This document shows positions 44,336 through 51,195 of a DNA stretch of 64,000 nucleotides, piece after piece. Source of the stretch: Nocardia acidivorans NBRC 108247. Its GTDB lineage: Bacteria > Actinomycetota > Actinomycetes > Mycobacteriales > Mycobacteriaceae. The translations under genes and the position numbers were made by a program. The stretch covers positions 231,681 to 295,680 of the forward strand of contig NZ_BDAW01000009.1 of NCBI RefSeq assembly GCF_001625085.1, written 5' to 3'. The notes beneath the pieces are model-generated. The model was not told the DNA's origin and ran no database searches. It saw nothing but the letters and a program-made list of their open reading frames with translations. How positions within the stretch are numbered: the stretch's first letter is position 1; each line of letters opens with the position of its first letter.

Positions 44336-44547
44336 CGGAACAGGATTCGCCCCCGCGCCAGGTCGTACGGACTGAGCTCCACCAGCACCCGATCGAAGGG
44401 CATGATCTTGATGTAGTTCTTCCGTATCTTCCCGCTGATATGCGCGAGCACCAGGTGCCCGTTGGCCAACTCCACCCGGAAGGTGGCGTTGCGCAGACAT
44501 TCGGTCACGGTGCCCTCGATCTCGATGCCCTTGCTCGTCTTGGTCAT
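44323..44547 (-). CDS. infA: Translation initiation factor IF-1 paralogue
   Basis: A 74-residue S1/OB-fold protein. [40 protein letters not shown] and [20 protein letters not shown] align with bacterial IF-1 along the whole length. The core infA normally lies in the ribosomal protein region next to rpmJ, rpsM and rpsK; here it lies behind an acetyltransferase gene, and its N-terminus differs from the usual actinobacterial MAKKDGAIE form, so it is a second, diverged copy. The start overlaps the acetyltransferase stop (ATGA), so translation is coupled and falls under the attenuator at 45340-45446. Confidence 0.88.
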   Translation of the reverse strand: MTKTSKGIEIEGTVTECLRNATFRVELANGHLVLAHISGKIRKNYIKIMPFDRVLVELSPYDLARGRILFRYRT

Positions 44548-45338
44548 GGCAGCACCAGTTCCAGATTGCCGCCGACGCGCCGCGCGCCGATCCCGTCGAA
44601 CAACGCCGTTGCCGCGGTGTTGGATTCGTTCACCTCGGCGTAGGCCGGGCCGATCTCGTCCCGATGCAGTGCGCCCAGCGCGTGCGCCAGCAGCGCCCGC
44701 GCCACACCGGTGCGCTGTGCACCGGCCAGGACCGCGATCAATCCGATGCGCGGTTGCCGAGCCGCCTGCACGACGCGAATGAGGCCGACATACCTGCCCA
44801 TTCGCACCGCGACCGCGTATTTGGACGGATCGACAATGGTGTCGCCGTCCGCCCGGCAGAGCACTTCGGCGGGCATATCGCACCAGCCGAAGCTCGCCTC
44901 GACCTCCGCGCGGATCGCCCGATCCAGTTCGCGCAGTGGATCTTCCGCCGCGGCACCGGCGGCCACGATCGTGATCCCCGGTGCCCGAACCGAATCGAGT
45001 CCGGTGACCGCCGGATCGGTGGGCACCGAATACTCCCACTCGCGCCGGCCCGGCACGAAGCCCGCCCGCCCCCACCCCGCGATCAGGTCGGTCTCGACCT
45101 CGTCCACCACGGTGTGCAGCGGTCGCGACAGGTCGGCCCGCATCGCGGTGGCGAGCTGGTCGAATACGGTGGCATGCCAGGCGTCGACGCTGACGAAGAG
45201 CCGTCCATCGGGCCGCGCGGTCACATCGGAGGTGCCGACCACCCGGCCGTGCACCTCGGCCTGCCATTCGGAATCGGATACCCGCGTGATGACGGCGGCG
45301 GGTGCGCCTGTGTCGAACGTGAAATGTTGTGAGTACAT
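44544..45338 (-). CDS. GNAT-family acetyltransferase under leader-peptide control
   Basis: A 264-residue protein made of a degenerate N-terminal GNAT half (residues 1-110, ending [20 protein letters not shown]) and a C-terminal GNAT domain with the acetyl-CoA loop [20 protein letters not shown] and [20 protein letters not shown]. The acceptor is unknown. The ribosome site AAAGGCG, 7 nt before the ATG at 45338, lies inside the 3' arm of a strong hairpin, and a 19-codon leader ORF precedes it, so production probably depends on ribosome stalling in the leader. It is coupled to the IF-1 paralogue and lies downstream of helR on the same strand. A role in resistance to ribosome-directed stress is inferred. 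Confidence 0.82.
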   Translation of the reverse strand: MYSQHFTFDTGAPAAVITRVSDSEWQAEVHGRVVGTSDVTARPDGRLFVSVDAWHATVFDQLATAMRADLSRPLHTVVDEVETDLIAGWGRAGFVPGRREWEYSVPTDPAVTGLDSVRAPGITIVAAGAAAEDPLRELDRAIRAEVEASFGWCDMPAEVLCRADGDTIVDPSKYAVAVRMGRYVGLIRVVQAARQPRIGLIAVLAGAQRTGVARALLAHALGALHRDEIGPAYAEVNESNTAATALFDGIGARRVGGNLELVLP

Positions 45339-45339
45339 G

Positions 45340-45415
45340 GTTGTCGCCTTTCGGGAGTGCCCTGTGCAGGCGCTCCCCGGCGACAACTACGACGTTCGCC
45401 CGACCGTGACGGCGA
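45340..45415 (-). promoter_or_regulatory. Four-segment translational attenuator
   Basis: Reading the minus strand, four short segments alternate: UCGCC (45415-45411, leader codons 11-12), GGCGA (45400-45396, codons 16-17), GUUGUCGCC (45387-45379) and GGCGACAAC (45348-45340). Segments 1:2 and 3:4 can pair, and so can 2:3. The 3:4 stem is 9 perfect base pairs, extended inside by GGGAG/CUCCC and CCUG/CAGG, and covers the ribosome site of the acetyltransferase gene. This is the ermC-type switch layout. Confidence 0.75.
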
Positions 45416-45446
45416 GGGGGAGCACCCATTTCGATGCAGCGTTCAT
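45387..45446 (-). CDS. 19-residue leader peptide of the GNAT-infA operon
   Basis: The frame reads [19 protein letters not shown] and ends with TAG at 45387. AGGAGGTG lies 6-7 nt before the ATG, one of the strongest ribosome sites in the window, which supports real translation. The stop codon abuts the 5' arm of the hairpin that hides the next gene's ribosome site. A ribosome paused at about codons 8-10 would cover segment 1 and release the acetyltransferase start. Which drug or condition causes pausing is not shown. Confidence 0.75.
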   Translation of the reverse strand: MNAASKWVLPLAVTVGRTS

Positions 45447-45531
45447 GGGTCTCACCTCCTCGCACGATGTCACGGTCCCGACAAGCTATCAGCCCGACCG
45501 GCCGACCGGCGAATTCTTTTCCGGCGACCCC

Positions 45532-47706
45532 TCACCGGCCGGGAGTGGTGAGGAGTACGAGTTGCTGTGTCGCCCTGGTCATCGCGACATAGCGGTCCAC
45601 TGCTCCCTCGATGCCGTCGCCGAAGTTCTCCGGATCGACCACGACCACCAGATCGAATTCCAGGCCCTTCGCCAACACCGGTGTGAGCGAACGGATTCGA
45701 GCGGTGGGACGGAAGGCCGGGTCGCCGATGACGCAGGCGACGCCCTCGCCCTCCTCGTGTTCGGCCTGCCAGGTGTCGAGGATGGCTGGCAGGTCCGCGG
45801 TGGAGCCGTGCAGGACCGGGATTCCGCTGCGGCGAATCGAGGTCGGGACATTGGCGTCGGGCAGCGCGGCCCGGATGACGGGTTCGGCCTCGGCCATGAC
45901 CTCCTCGGGGGTGCGGTAGTTGACGGTCAGGCCCGCGATGGTGATGCGGTCCAGGCCGACGCGTTCGAGGCGTTCCTGCCAGGTTTCGGTGAAGCCGTGC
46001 CGGGCCTGGGCGCGGTCGCCGACAATGGTGAAGCTGCGAGAAGGGCAGCGCTGCAACAGCATCTGCCATTCCGCATCGGTCAGCTCCTGCGCCTCGTCGA
46101 CCACGACGTGCGCGAAGGGTCCGGCCAGGACGTCCGGGTCTGCGATGGTGAGCGCGCTCTCGTCGACCAGATGGTCCTTGAGGTCCTGCTGGCGCAGCAT
46201 GGTCATCAGACCCTCGCCGTCGTCGTGGACGGCCGAGGCGATGAGGTCGCCGATGACCTCGTCCATCCGGGCGCGTTCGGCGGCGACAATGGCCGCGTTG
46301 CGGCGTTTGGTGCGGGCCGCCTCGGGGTCGCCGAGCCGCCGTCGCGCCGCGTCCAGCAGCGGCAGGTCCGAGGTGGTCCAACGCTGGGAGTCCTTGCGCT
46401 GCAACGCTTGTACTTCCTCGGGAGTCAGCCACGGCGCACACATGCGCAGGTAGGCCGGGACCGACCACAGATCGCCGACCAGGTCCGCCGCCTCGATCGA
46501 CGTCCACGAGTTGTTGAGGGCGGTGCGCAGTTCCCGGTTCTGCCGCAACGACTCCAGCAGCGCTCCGGGCGGGATGTCCGCATCGTGTTTCTCGGCGAGG
46601 ATCGCGAACAGCACCTCCCAGATCTGTTCGTGCGCTTCGTTGTGCGGGGTGCCGGGTTCGGGGGCTTGGAACGCCTCGGCCCAGTCCTCGGGGCTGAGCC
46701 AGACATCGGCCCAATCGGTCGAGACCGTCATTCCTTTCCTGGGCGGCTGCTCATAAAATTCGACGGCCTTGTCGATCGCCCGCACCAGATCGGCGGAGGA
46801 CTTGAGCCGCGCGACTTCGGGATCGGTCTCGGCGATCGCCTGCGCGCCCTCGGCCACCAGGTCGCGCAACGTGCACGACCGCACACCCTCCTCACCGAGG
46901 TTCGGCAGGATATCCGCGACGTAGGACAGGTACGGCCGATGCGGGCCGACGAACAACACCCCACCCTTGCGATGTCCCAGGCGCGGATCCGCGTACAGCA
47001 GATAGGCCGAACGGTGCAGTGCCACAACGGTTTTACCGGTACCGGGTCCGCCGTCGACCACCAGCGCACCCTTGGATCCCGCGCGGATGACGGCATCCTG
47101 ATCGGCCTGAATGGTGCCCAATACATCGCGCATACGGGCGGATCGATTGCTACCCAGGCTCGCGATGAACGCCGACTGATCGTCGAGGGCGGCATCGTTT
47201 TCGAAGCCGTCGGCGGTGAACACCTCATCCCAGTAGTCGCTGATCCGCCCGAGCGTCCAGCGGTACCGGCGGCGGCGCACCAAACCCATCGGATTGCCGT
47301 GCGTCGCGGCGAAGAACGGTTCGGCCGCCGGGGAACGCCAGTCGACCAGCAGTCGATCCCCCAGGCTGTCGGTCAACCCGAGCCGTCCCACGTACACGGG
47401 CTCGTCCGCGCCCTCGGCGAGGAAATGTCCCAGGCACAGATCCAGGCCGAACCGACCCAGACCGCGCAGGCGCGCGGTCAGCTGACGGACCTCCTGATCC
47501 CGCTCCACCGCCTCCTGTCCCAGTGAGACAGGCGCCTTGCGCACGACATCGAGGCGTTCGGTCAATTCCGCTTTGGATCGTTCGAGGCTCTCGGCGATGG
47601 CCGCGAAGCGCACGCGGTCGTCACCGATCAGCGCCGGGTCGGCTTTGGCGGCGAGGCGGTCCGGCAGATTGAACGCGTCGATGGTCACAGGGCTCGCGTC
47701 TCCCAA
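45532..47706 (-). CDS. helR: HelR-type RNA polymerase-associated helicase (rifamycin resistance)
   Basis: A 724-residue UvrD/HelD-like SF1 protein. Seen: the N-terminal RLTARLRGLGRFGLDLCLGH, Walker A VDGGPGTGKTVVALHRSAYL, DEAQELTDAEWQML (motif II), TIVGDRAQARHGF (motif III), TVNYRTPEEVM (motif IV) and VAMTRATQQLVLLTTPG (motif VI). It belongs to the HelD group that binds RNA polymerase; the HelR branch displaces rifamycin from RNA polymerase and confers tolerance. The branch is supported by the RAE in its leader. Start is TTG at 47706, with GAGGAG 5 nt upstream. The GNAT-infA genes follow on the same strand, 86 nt to the leader ATG. Confidence 0.88.
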   Translation of the reverse strand: MGDASPVTIDAFNLPDRLAAKADPALIGDDRVRFAAIAESLERSKAELTERLDVVRKAPVSLGQEAVERDQEVRQLTARLRGLGRFGLDLCLGHFLAEGADEPVYVGRLGLTDSLGDRLLVDWRSPAAEPFFAATHGNPMGLVRRRRYRWTLGRISDYWDEVFTADGFENDAALDDQSAFIASLGSNRSARMRDVLGTIQADQDAVIRAGSKGALVVDGGPGTGKTVVALHRSAYLLYADPRLGHRKGGVLFVGPHRPYLSYVADILPNLGEEGVRSCTLRDLVAEGAQAIAETDPEVARLKSSADLVRAIDKAVEFYEQPPRKGMTVSTDWADVWLSPEDWAEAFQAPEPGTPHNEAHEQIWEVLFAILAEKHDADIPPGALLESLRQNRELRTALNNSWTSIEAADLVGDLWSVPAYLRMCAPWLTPEEVQALQRKDSQRWTTSDLPLLDAARRRLGDPEAARTKRRNAAIVAAERARMDEVIGDLIASAVHDDGEGLMTMLRQQDLKDHLVDESALTIADPDVLAGPFAHVVVDEAQELTDAEWQMLLQRCPSRSFTIVGDRAQARHGFTETWQERLERVGLDRITIAGLTVNYRTPEEVMAEAEPVIRAALPDANVPTSIRRSGIPVLHGSTADLPAILDTWQAEHEEGEGVACVIGDPAFRPTARIRSLTPVLAKGLEFDLVVVVDPENFGDGIEGAVDRYVAMTRATQQLVLLTTPGR

Positions 47707-47720
47707 GGCAACTCCTCATT

Positions 47721-47753
47721 TCCGCAGGTTCTGGCTTCGATGAGCGATTCTGC
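47721..47753 (-). ncRNA. 33-nt leader element shared with rox
   Basis: It matches 36363-36395 in the rox leader at 25 of 33 positions, with TCCGCAGGT, CTTCG and GATTCTGC (as on the + strand) at the same distances. In the helR RNA, CCGCAG and CUGCGG can form a 6-bp stem enclosing it. Here the downstream edge is about 14 nt before the start codon. Confidence 0.55.
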
Positions 47754-47763
47754 GGCATCACCC

Positions 47764-47795
47764 GGGTCTTGCCGCAAGCCCCGGGGTGCGATATA
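47764..47795 (-). promoter_or_regulatory. Rifamycin-associated element (RAE) and -10 of helR
   Basis: On the minus strand GGGGCTTGCGGCAAGACCC (47782 to 47764) is the RAE with one arm mismatch. TATATC (47795-47790) lies 7 nt before it, the same spacing as at rox. The flanks also match the rox copy (TGCGATATA on the + strand, then GTTGA and GGGAAGG). Confidence 0.85.
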
Positions 47796-47845
47796 AGTTG
47801 AGAGTGGGAAGGAGTTCTACTCCTTCCCATCGCCATGTCCGGGAC

Positions 47846-48150
47846 CTACCGGACGCCCTCGGATGCGCTTGCGCGCTCCAGCCATTCGGCGAGCAGGTTG
47901 CGTTCGGCCTCGGTGAGCGCGGGGATCCTCGGCGCGAGGGTTCGGAAGGCCACGATCGCGGCCGTGGTGTCGTCGGACGCGAGCGCGGGCATATCGGTGA
48001 GGATCGCGCGCATGACCGCGTCGTACATGGCGTCGGCGAGTTCGGGGTCGCGCTGGCGCGGGGGCATGGACAGCGGGGTCAGGATCGCACCGGTTCCGGC
48101 GGCTCGAATGAGTTCGACCGCATCTTCCGCGCCGCGGTGAATTCGCCACC
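47846..48150 (-). pseudogene. C-terminal remnant of a TetR-family regulator
   Basis: The frame AEDAVELIRAAGTGAILTPL, then DPELADAMYDAVMRAILTD and ending LLAEWLERASASEGVR, matches the ligand domain of TetR regulators. The HTH half is missing, and no start codon with a ribosome site is seen. A 73-codon frame from the ATG at 48067 could be translated but would give only part of the domain. It abuts an opposite-strand remnant at 48139. Confidence 0.6.
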
Positions 48151-48234
48151 ACCACAGCCGATCTGGCCGCCATCCTGGGGCGTCCCGCCCGATCGGCCCG
48201 TACGGTTCTGGCGGAAATCGTCACCGCCGACTAA
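48139..48234 (+). pseudogene. C-terminal remnant of an NAD(P)-binding (NmrA/SDR-like) protein
   Basis: About 31 codons, EFATTTADLAAILGRPARSA then RTVLAEIVTAD and TAA, look like the end of an atypical SDR. Nothing of its NAD-binding part remains. With the TetR remnant it repeats the pattern of a divergent pair that has lost its centre. Confidence 0.4.
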
Positions 48235-48238
48235 CGCT

Positions 48239-48610
48239 ATGCTCTCCGCCATGGGTAGGAACTCCGCGGTTTGCTTCTTGTTCGCCGCCACCATGGCCGT
48301 CGCCGGATGCGACAGTGTCAGCGGTCTGGACACCGATGCACCCGAACCCGCAGGCACTACCACCGTGACGCCCACGACCACCGCCCGGCCGACCATCGCC
48401 CCGGCGGTCCCCGCTCCCCCGGTGGTCACCACGACCGTCCCGGTGACCACGACTCCCCGCACCTCGGTGACCACCACCGCCACCCCGCTCACCTCGTGCA
48501 CCGGGCGGGATACGACCGATCCGCTCGAAGACTGCGGCATCGAATCGACCGAGTCCACCACCGTGACCCCGACCAAACCCCGCACCACCACGAGCGCGAA
48601 CGCCGAATAA
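48239..48610 (+). CDS. Small Thr/Pro-rich lipoprotein
   Basis: A secreted lipoprotein of about 123 residues: a signal sequence (GRNSAVCFLFAATMAVAGC) ending in a lipobox, then a low-complexity Thr/Pro/Val region (residues 35-85) and a short CTGRDTTDPLEDCGIES segment with two cysteines. No domain is recognised. Starts at 48239 and 48251 are both possible and neither has a clear ribosome site. It probably acts as a cell-envelope spacer. Confidence 0.65.
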   Translation: MLSAMGRNSAVCFLFAATMAVAGCDSVSGLDTDAPEPAGTTTVTPTTTARPTIAPAVPAPPVVTTTVPVTTTPRTSVTTTATPLTSCTGRDTTDPLEDCGIESTESTTVTPTKPRTTTSANAE

Positions 48611-48647
48611 CCAGCTTGGCGCGCAGCAAACTTTCGGCGGATTCGTA

Positions 48648-48697
48648 ATGTAAAGCTGTCCTTGACAAGAGAATTCGCGTAAAGGCAGCATTTACAT
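48648..48697. promoter_or_regulatory. Inverted repeat around a TTGACA box
   Basis: ATGTAAAGCTG (48648-48658) and CAGCATTTACAT (48686-48697) are near-perfect arms flanking TTGACA (48662-48667), directly before the ATG at 48698. It is a likely operator for the HTH gene. Confidence 0.45.
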
Positions 48698-49132
48698 ATG
48701 AACGACGCTCAGCACAGGGATCCCGCCGATGAGCGGGCGGTCCTGGCGAAACTCCTGTCCACCAATGCCGAATTCCTCGCCGAGGTGCTTCGTCCCGCGC
48801 AGGGCGCACCCGTCCCCTCGGTCATGGCCGCACTGCGCGCGGCGCGCAGCCTCGACAGTGTCGTCGACGATGTGCTGCGCTCGCTGGTGCAGCAGGCACG
48901 GGATGAGGGACGCACCTGGGCCGAGATCGGGGAGATCTTCGGCACCTCACGCCAGGCGGCGTTCCAGCGCTTCGGCTCCGGGGGGATGCCGCTGCCGCCC
49001 ATGCCGCCGGCACCCACCTTCCCCAAGATGCCGGATATGCCGCCCATGCCGGAAATGCCGAAGGCCCCGCCGATGCCGCATATTCCGGGCTGGCCGCCCA
49101 CCCCGCCCATGCCCCCGCATCCGGGCTCCTGA
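48698..49132 (+). CDS. Small HTH protein with Met/Pro-rich tail
   Basis: A 144-residue protein. Residues 1-95 are helical, with a helix-turn-helix-like LVQQARDEGRTWAEIGEIFG and TSRQAAFQRFG that is common in small actinobacterial regulators. Residues 95-144 are a tail of Pro-Met repeats (PMPPAPTFPKMPDMPPMPEM). The ATG has no ribosome site and follows an inverted repeat with TTGACA, suggesting a short or leaderless message and autoregulation. The tail might mediate protein contacts or bind metal; this is a guess. Confidence 0.7.
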   Translation: MNDAQHRDPADERAVLAKLLSTNAEFLAEVLRPAQGAPVPSVMAALRAARSLDSVVDDVLRSLVQQARDEGRTWAEIGEIFGTSRQAAFQRFGSGGMPLPPMPPAPTFPKMPDMPPMPEMPKAPPMPHIPGWPPTPPMPPHPGS

Positions 49133-49163
49133 TTCTGCTGCGCGCGTGGGGGTTCCGCCCACG

Positions 49164-49790
49164 ATGACCCAGCTCCCGCCCGACCGGCAGCGCCGACTGC
49201 TGTCCGCCGCGCGCTGTCGCTACGCCGAGGACCGGCTCGCGGAGGCGATCACCGGGGGTATCTCCCAGTTGGTTCTGCTCGGCCCGGCATTGGATACCTT
49301 CGCCCGGCACAATCCGTATCCGGGGCTCCGGGTGACCGAACTGACCGACGCGCAATTCGCTTCGGCGGCAACGGGGTTCGATGTGCGTGAGCCCGCGTTT
49401 CTGATCCGGCTCACCCGCGCCGCCGTGCCGGTGCGCACCGGTTCCGGCGATCGAGGGCCACTCGCGACGACGCTGTCGCGAGTGCGAGACTGCGCGGCGG
49501 GAACCGAGATCGTCCTGGACTATCTGCCCGAGCGCGATCCGCTGCTGCCGGACCTGCTGGACGACACGGGGTTCGAGGTACTGGAGGATCTGGGTGCGGC
49601 GGCATTAGCCTCGCGCTATCTCGACCGTCCGGTCGAAGGGTATTCCGGCGAACCCCGTGTGCTCCGGGCACGGGTTCGCCATAATTCCGGACACCCGCCC
49701 AGTTCTGTCGAATCCGACCGAGGAGATCCATGCGCCCGCATTCCCGCAGGCACGCGCTCGCCGCCCTGGCCGCCGTCGCCACCGCACTGA
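49164..49790 (+). CDS. Shortened TIGR00027-type methyltransferase
   Basis: A protein of about 208 residues related to the SAM methyltransferase at 19429: SAARCRYAEDRLAEAITGGI, then QLVLLGPALDTFARHNPYPG and TEIVLDYLPERDPLLPDLLD. Family members have about 280-300 residues; the central part appears shortened, and the glycine loop is LGPALDTFA instead of LGAGLDTFA. The 3' end overlaps the signal peptide of the next gene by 61 nt and looks unnatural. It may be a decaying copy. Confidence 0.5.
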   Translation: MTQLPPDRQRRLLSAARCRYAEDRLAEAITGGISQLVLLGPALDTFARHNPYPGLRVTELTDAQFASAATGFDVREPAFLIRLTRAAVPVRTGSGDRGPLATTLSRVRDCAAGTEIVLDYLPERDPLLPDLLDDTGFEVLEDLGAAALASRYLDRPVEGYSGEPRVLRARVRHNSGHPPSSVESDRGDPCARIPAGTRSPPWPPSPPH

Positions 49791-51049
49791 TCGCGAGCGC
49801 CGGTCCGGTCCGGGCGGATTCGACCGATCTGCCGAGCCTGGGCGAGGGCTTCTACTGGGGCGTGGCCGCCGCCGGATTCCAATCCGAAGGCCATGCGCCG
49901 GACAGCAATTGGCTGCGGTACGCCACCGCGCACGCCGATTACGGTCACTACGGCGACAGCGTCGACTTCTATACCCGCTACGCCTCCGATATCGCCCTGG
50001 CCAAGGATCTCGGGGTCAACGTCTATCGGATCAGCATCGAATGGGCACGGGTGCAACCGCAGCCGGGAGTATGGGACGAGGCCGGATTCGCCTTCTACGA
50101 CAAGGTGATCGCCGCCATTCGCGCGGCGGGCATGCGACCCATGCTCACCCTCGACCACTGGGTCTACCCGGGCTGGGCGGCCGATCGCGGCGGCTGGGCC
50201 AATCCGGGCATGGTCGATGACTGGCTGGCCAATATGCGCAAGGTGGTCGACCGGTACGCGGGCGATGATCCGCTGTGGGTCACCATCAACGAGCCCATGG
50301 CGTACATGATGAACGAGGTGCGCAATGGCGGCCTGCCGCTCACCGAGGTGCCCGCCATGCAGGATCGACTCGCCGCCGCGCACAACGCCATCTACGACCA
50401 CATCCATCAGGTGCAGCCGGGCGCGATGGTGACCAGCAATGTGGCCTACATTCCGGCCGCGGACGCGTTGGTGAACGGGCCGATGCTCGACAGGATCGGA
50501 GCCAAGCTCGATTTCATCGGCATCGACTACTACTACGGCATGTCCCCCGAGGTGCTGACCCAGTTCACCGCGTTCGCGCAGTCGGCGCTGTGGAAGCTCC
50601 CGCTCCAAGCCGACGGCATCTATTACACGCTGCGGCATTTCGCTCAGCTCTTCCCCGGCAAACCGCTCTACATCGTCGAGAACGGTATGCCCACCGAGAA
50701 CGGGCAGCCGCGTTTCGACGGCTACACCCGCGCCGACGATCTGCGCGACACCATGTATTGGATCCAGCGCGCCAAGGCCGACGGCATGAACGTCATGGGC
50801 TACAACTATTGGAGCCTGACCGACAATTACGAATGGGGTTCCTACACACCCCGTTTCGGGCTGTACACCGTCGACGTGCTCACCGACCCGGCGCTGACCC
50901 GGCGGCCCACCGACGCCGTGGACGCGTACCGGCTGATCACCCGTACCGGCGGAGTGCCCGCCGCCTATCTGCCCACCCGCGCGCCCGCGACCTGTTCGCT
51001 GGTGGACGCGGTCGAGAGTTGCACCGATCCGGTGACCCTGCCGCGCTGA
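49730..51049 (+). CDS. Secreted GH1 family glycosidase (beta-glucosidase-like)
   Basis: A 439-residue glycoside hydrolase with an N-terminal signal peptide (MRPHSRRHALAALAAVATAL, then AGPVRA). GH1 features: FYWGVAAAGFQSEG, acid/base Glu in WVTINEPMAYMM, nucleophile Glu in LYIVENGMPTENG, and YWSLTDNYEWGSYTPRFGLY. A C-terminal CSLVDAVESC pair could form a disulfide. It should hydrolyse beta-glycosides outside the cytoplasm. A close paralogue follows 146 bp downstream. The ATG at 49730 follows AGGAG. Confidence 0.9.
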   Translation: MRPHSRRHALAALAAVATALIASAGPVRADSTDLPSLGEGFYWGVAAAGFQSEGHAPDSNWLRYATAHADYGHYGDSVDFYTRYASDIALAKDLGVNVYRISIEWARVQPQPGVWDEAGFAFYDKVIAAIRAAGMRPMLTLDHWVYPGWAADRGGWANPGMVDDWLANMRKVVDRYAGDDPLWVTINEPMAYMMNEVRNGGLPLTEVPAMQDRLAAAHNAIYDHIHQVQPGAMVTSNVAYIPAADALVNGPMLDRIGAKLDFIGIDYYYGMSPEVLTQFTAFAQSALWKLPLQADGIYYTLRHFAQLFPGKPLYIVENGMPTENGQPRFDGYTRADDLRDTMYWIQRAKADGMNVMGYNYWSLTDNYEWGSYTPRFGLYTVDVLTDPALTRRPTDAVDAYRLITRTGGVPAAYLPTRAPATCSLVDAVESCTDPVTLPR

Positions 51050-51195
51050 GCCGCCCGCGCGCTCAGCGCGGGTAACGCAACATACGTCACATCCGCACCA
51101 TGCGACACGCATGTTCGTGCGCGAATAATGAGCTATCTGCCAGTTACGCTCCGATTCGGGACATTCCGACCACTCGTCCCGGAACAGGAGTCCCG

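Noticed and set aside
44710..47526. 938-codon plus-strand open frame opposite helR
   Set aside because: It is rich in Arg, Ser and Gly with no motif, and is the antisense shadow of helR, which has complete helicase motifs.
41695..48000. Interval considered as an integrative element carrying helR
   Set aside because: No direct repeats, tRNA target or conjugation genes were seen, so it is left as a possibility only.
47846..48067. 73-codon frame considered as an intact small gene
   Set aside because: The frame continues upstream of its ATG with TetR-family similarity, so it is the end of a truncated regulator.
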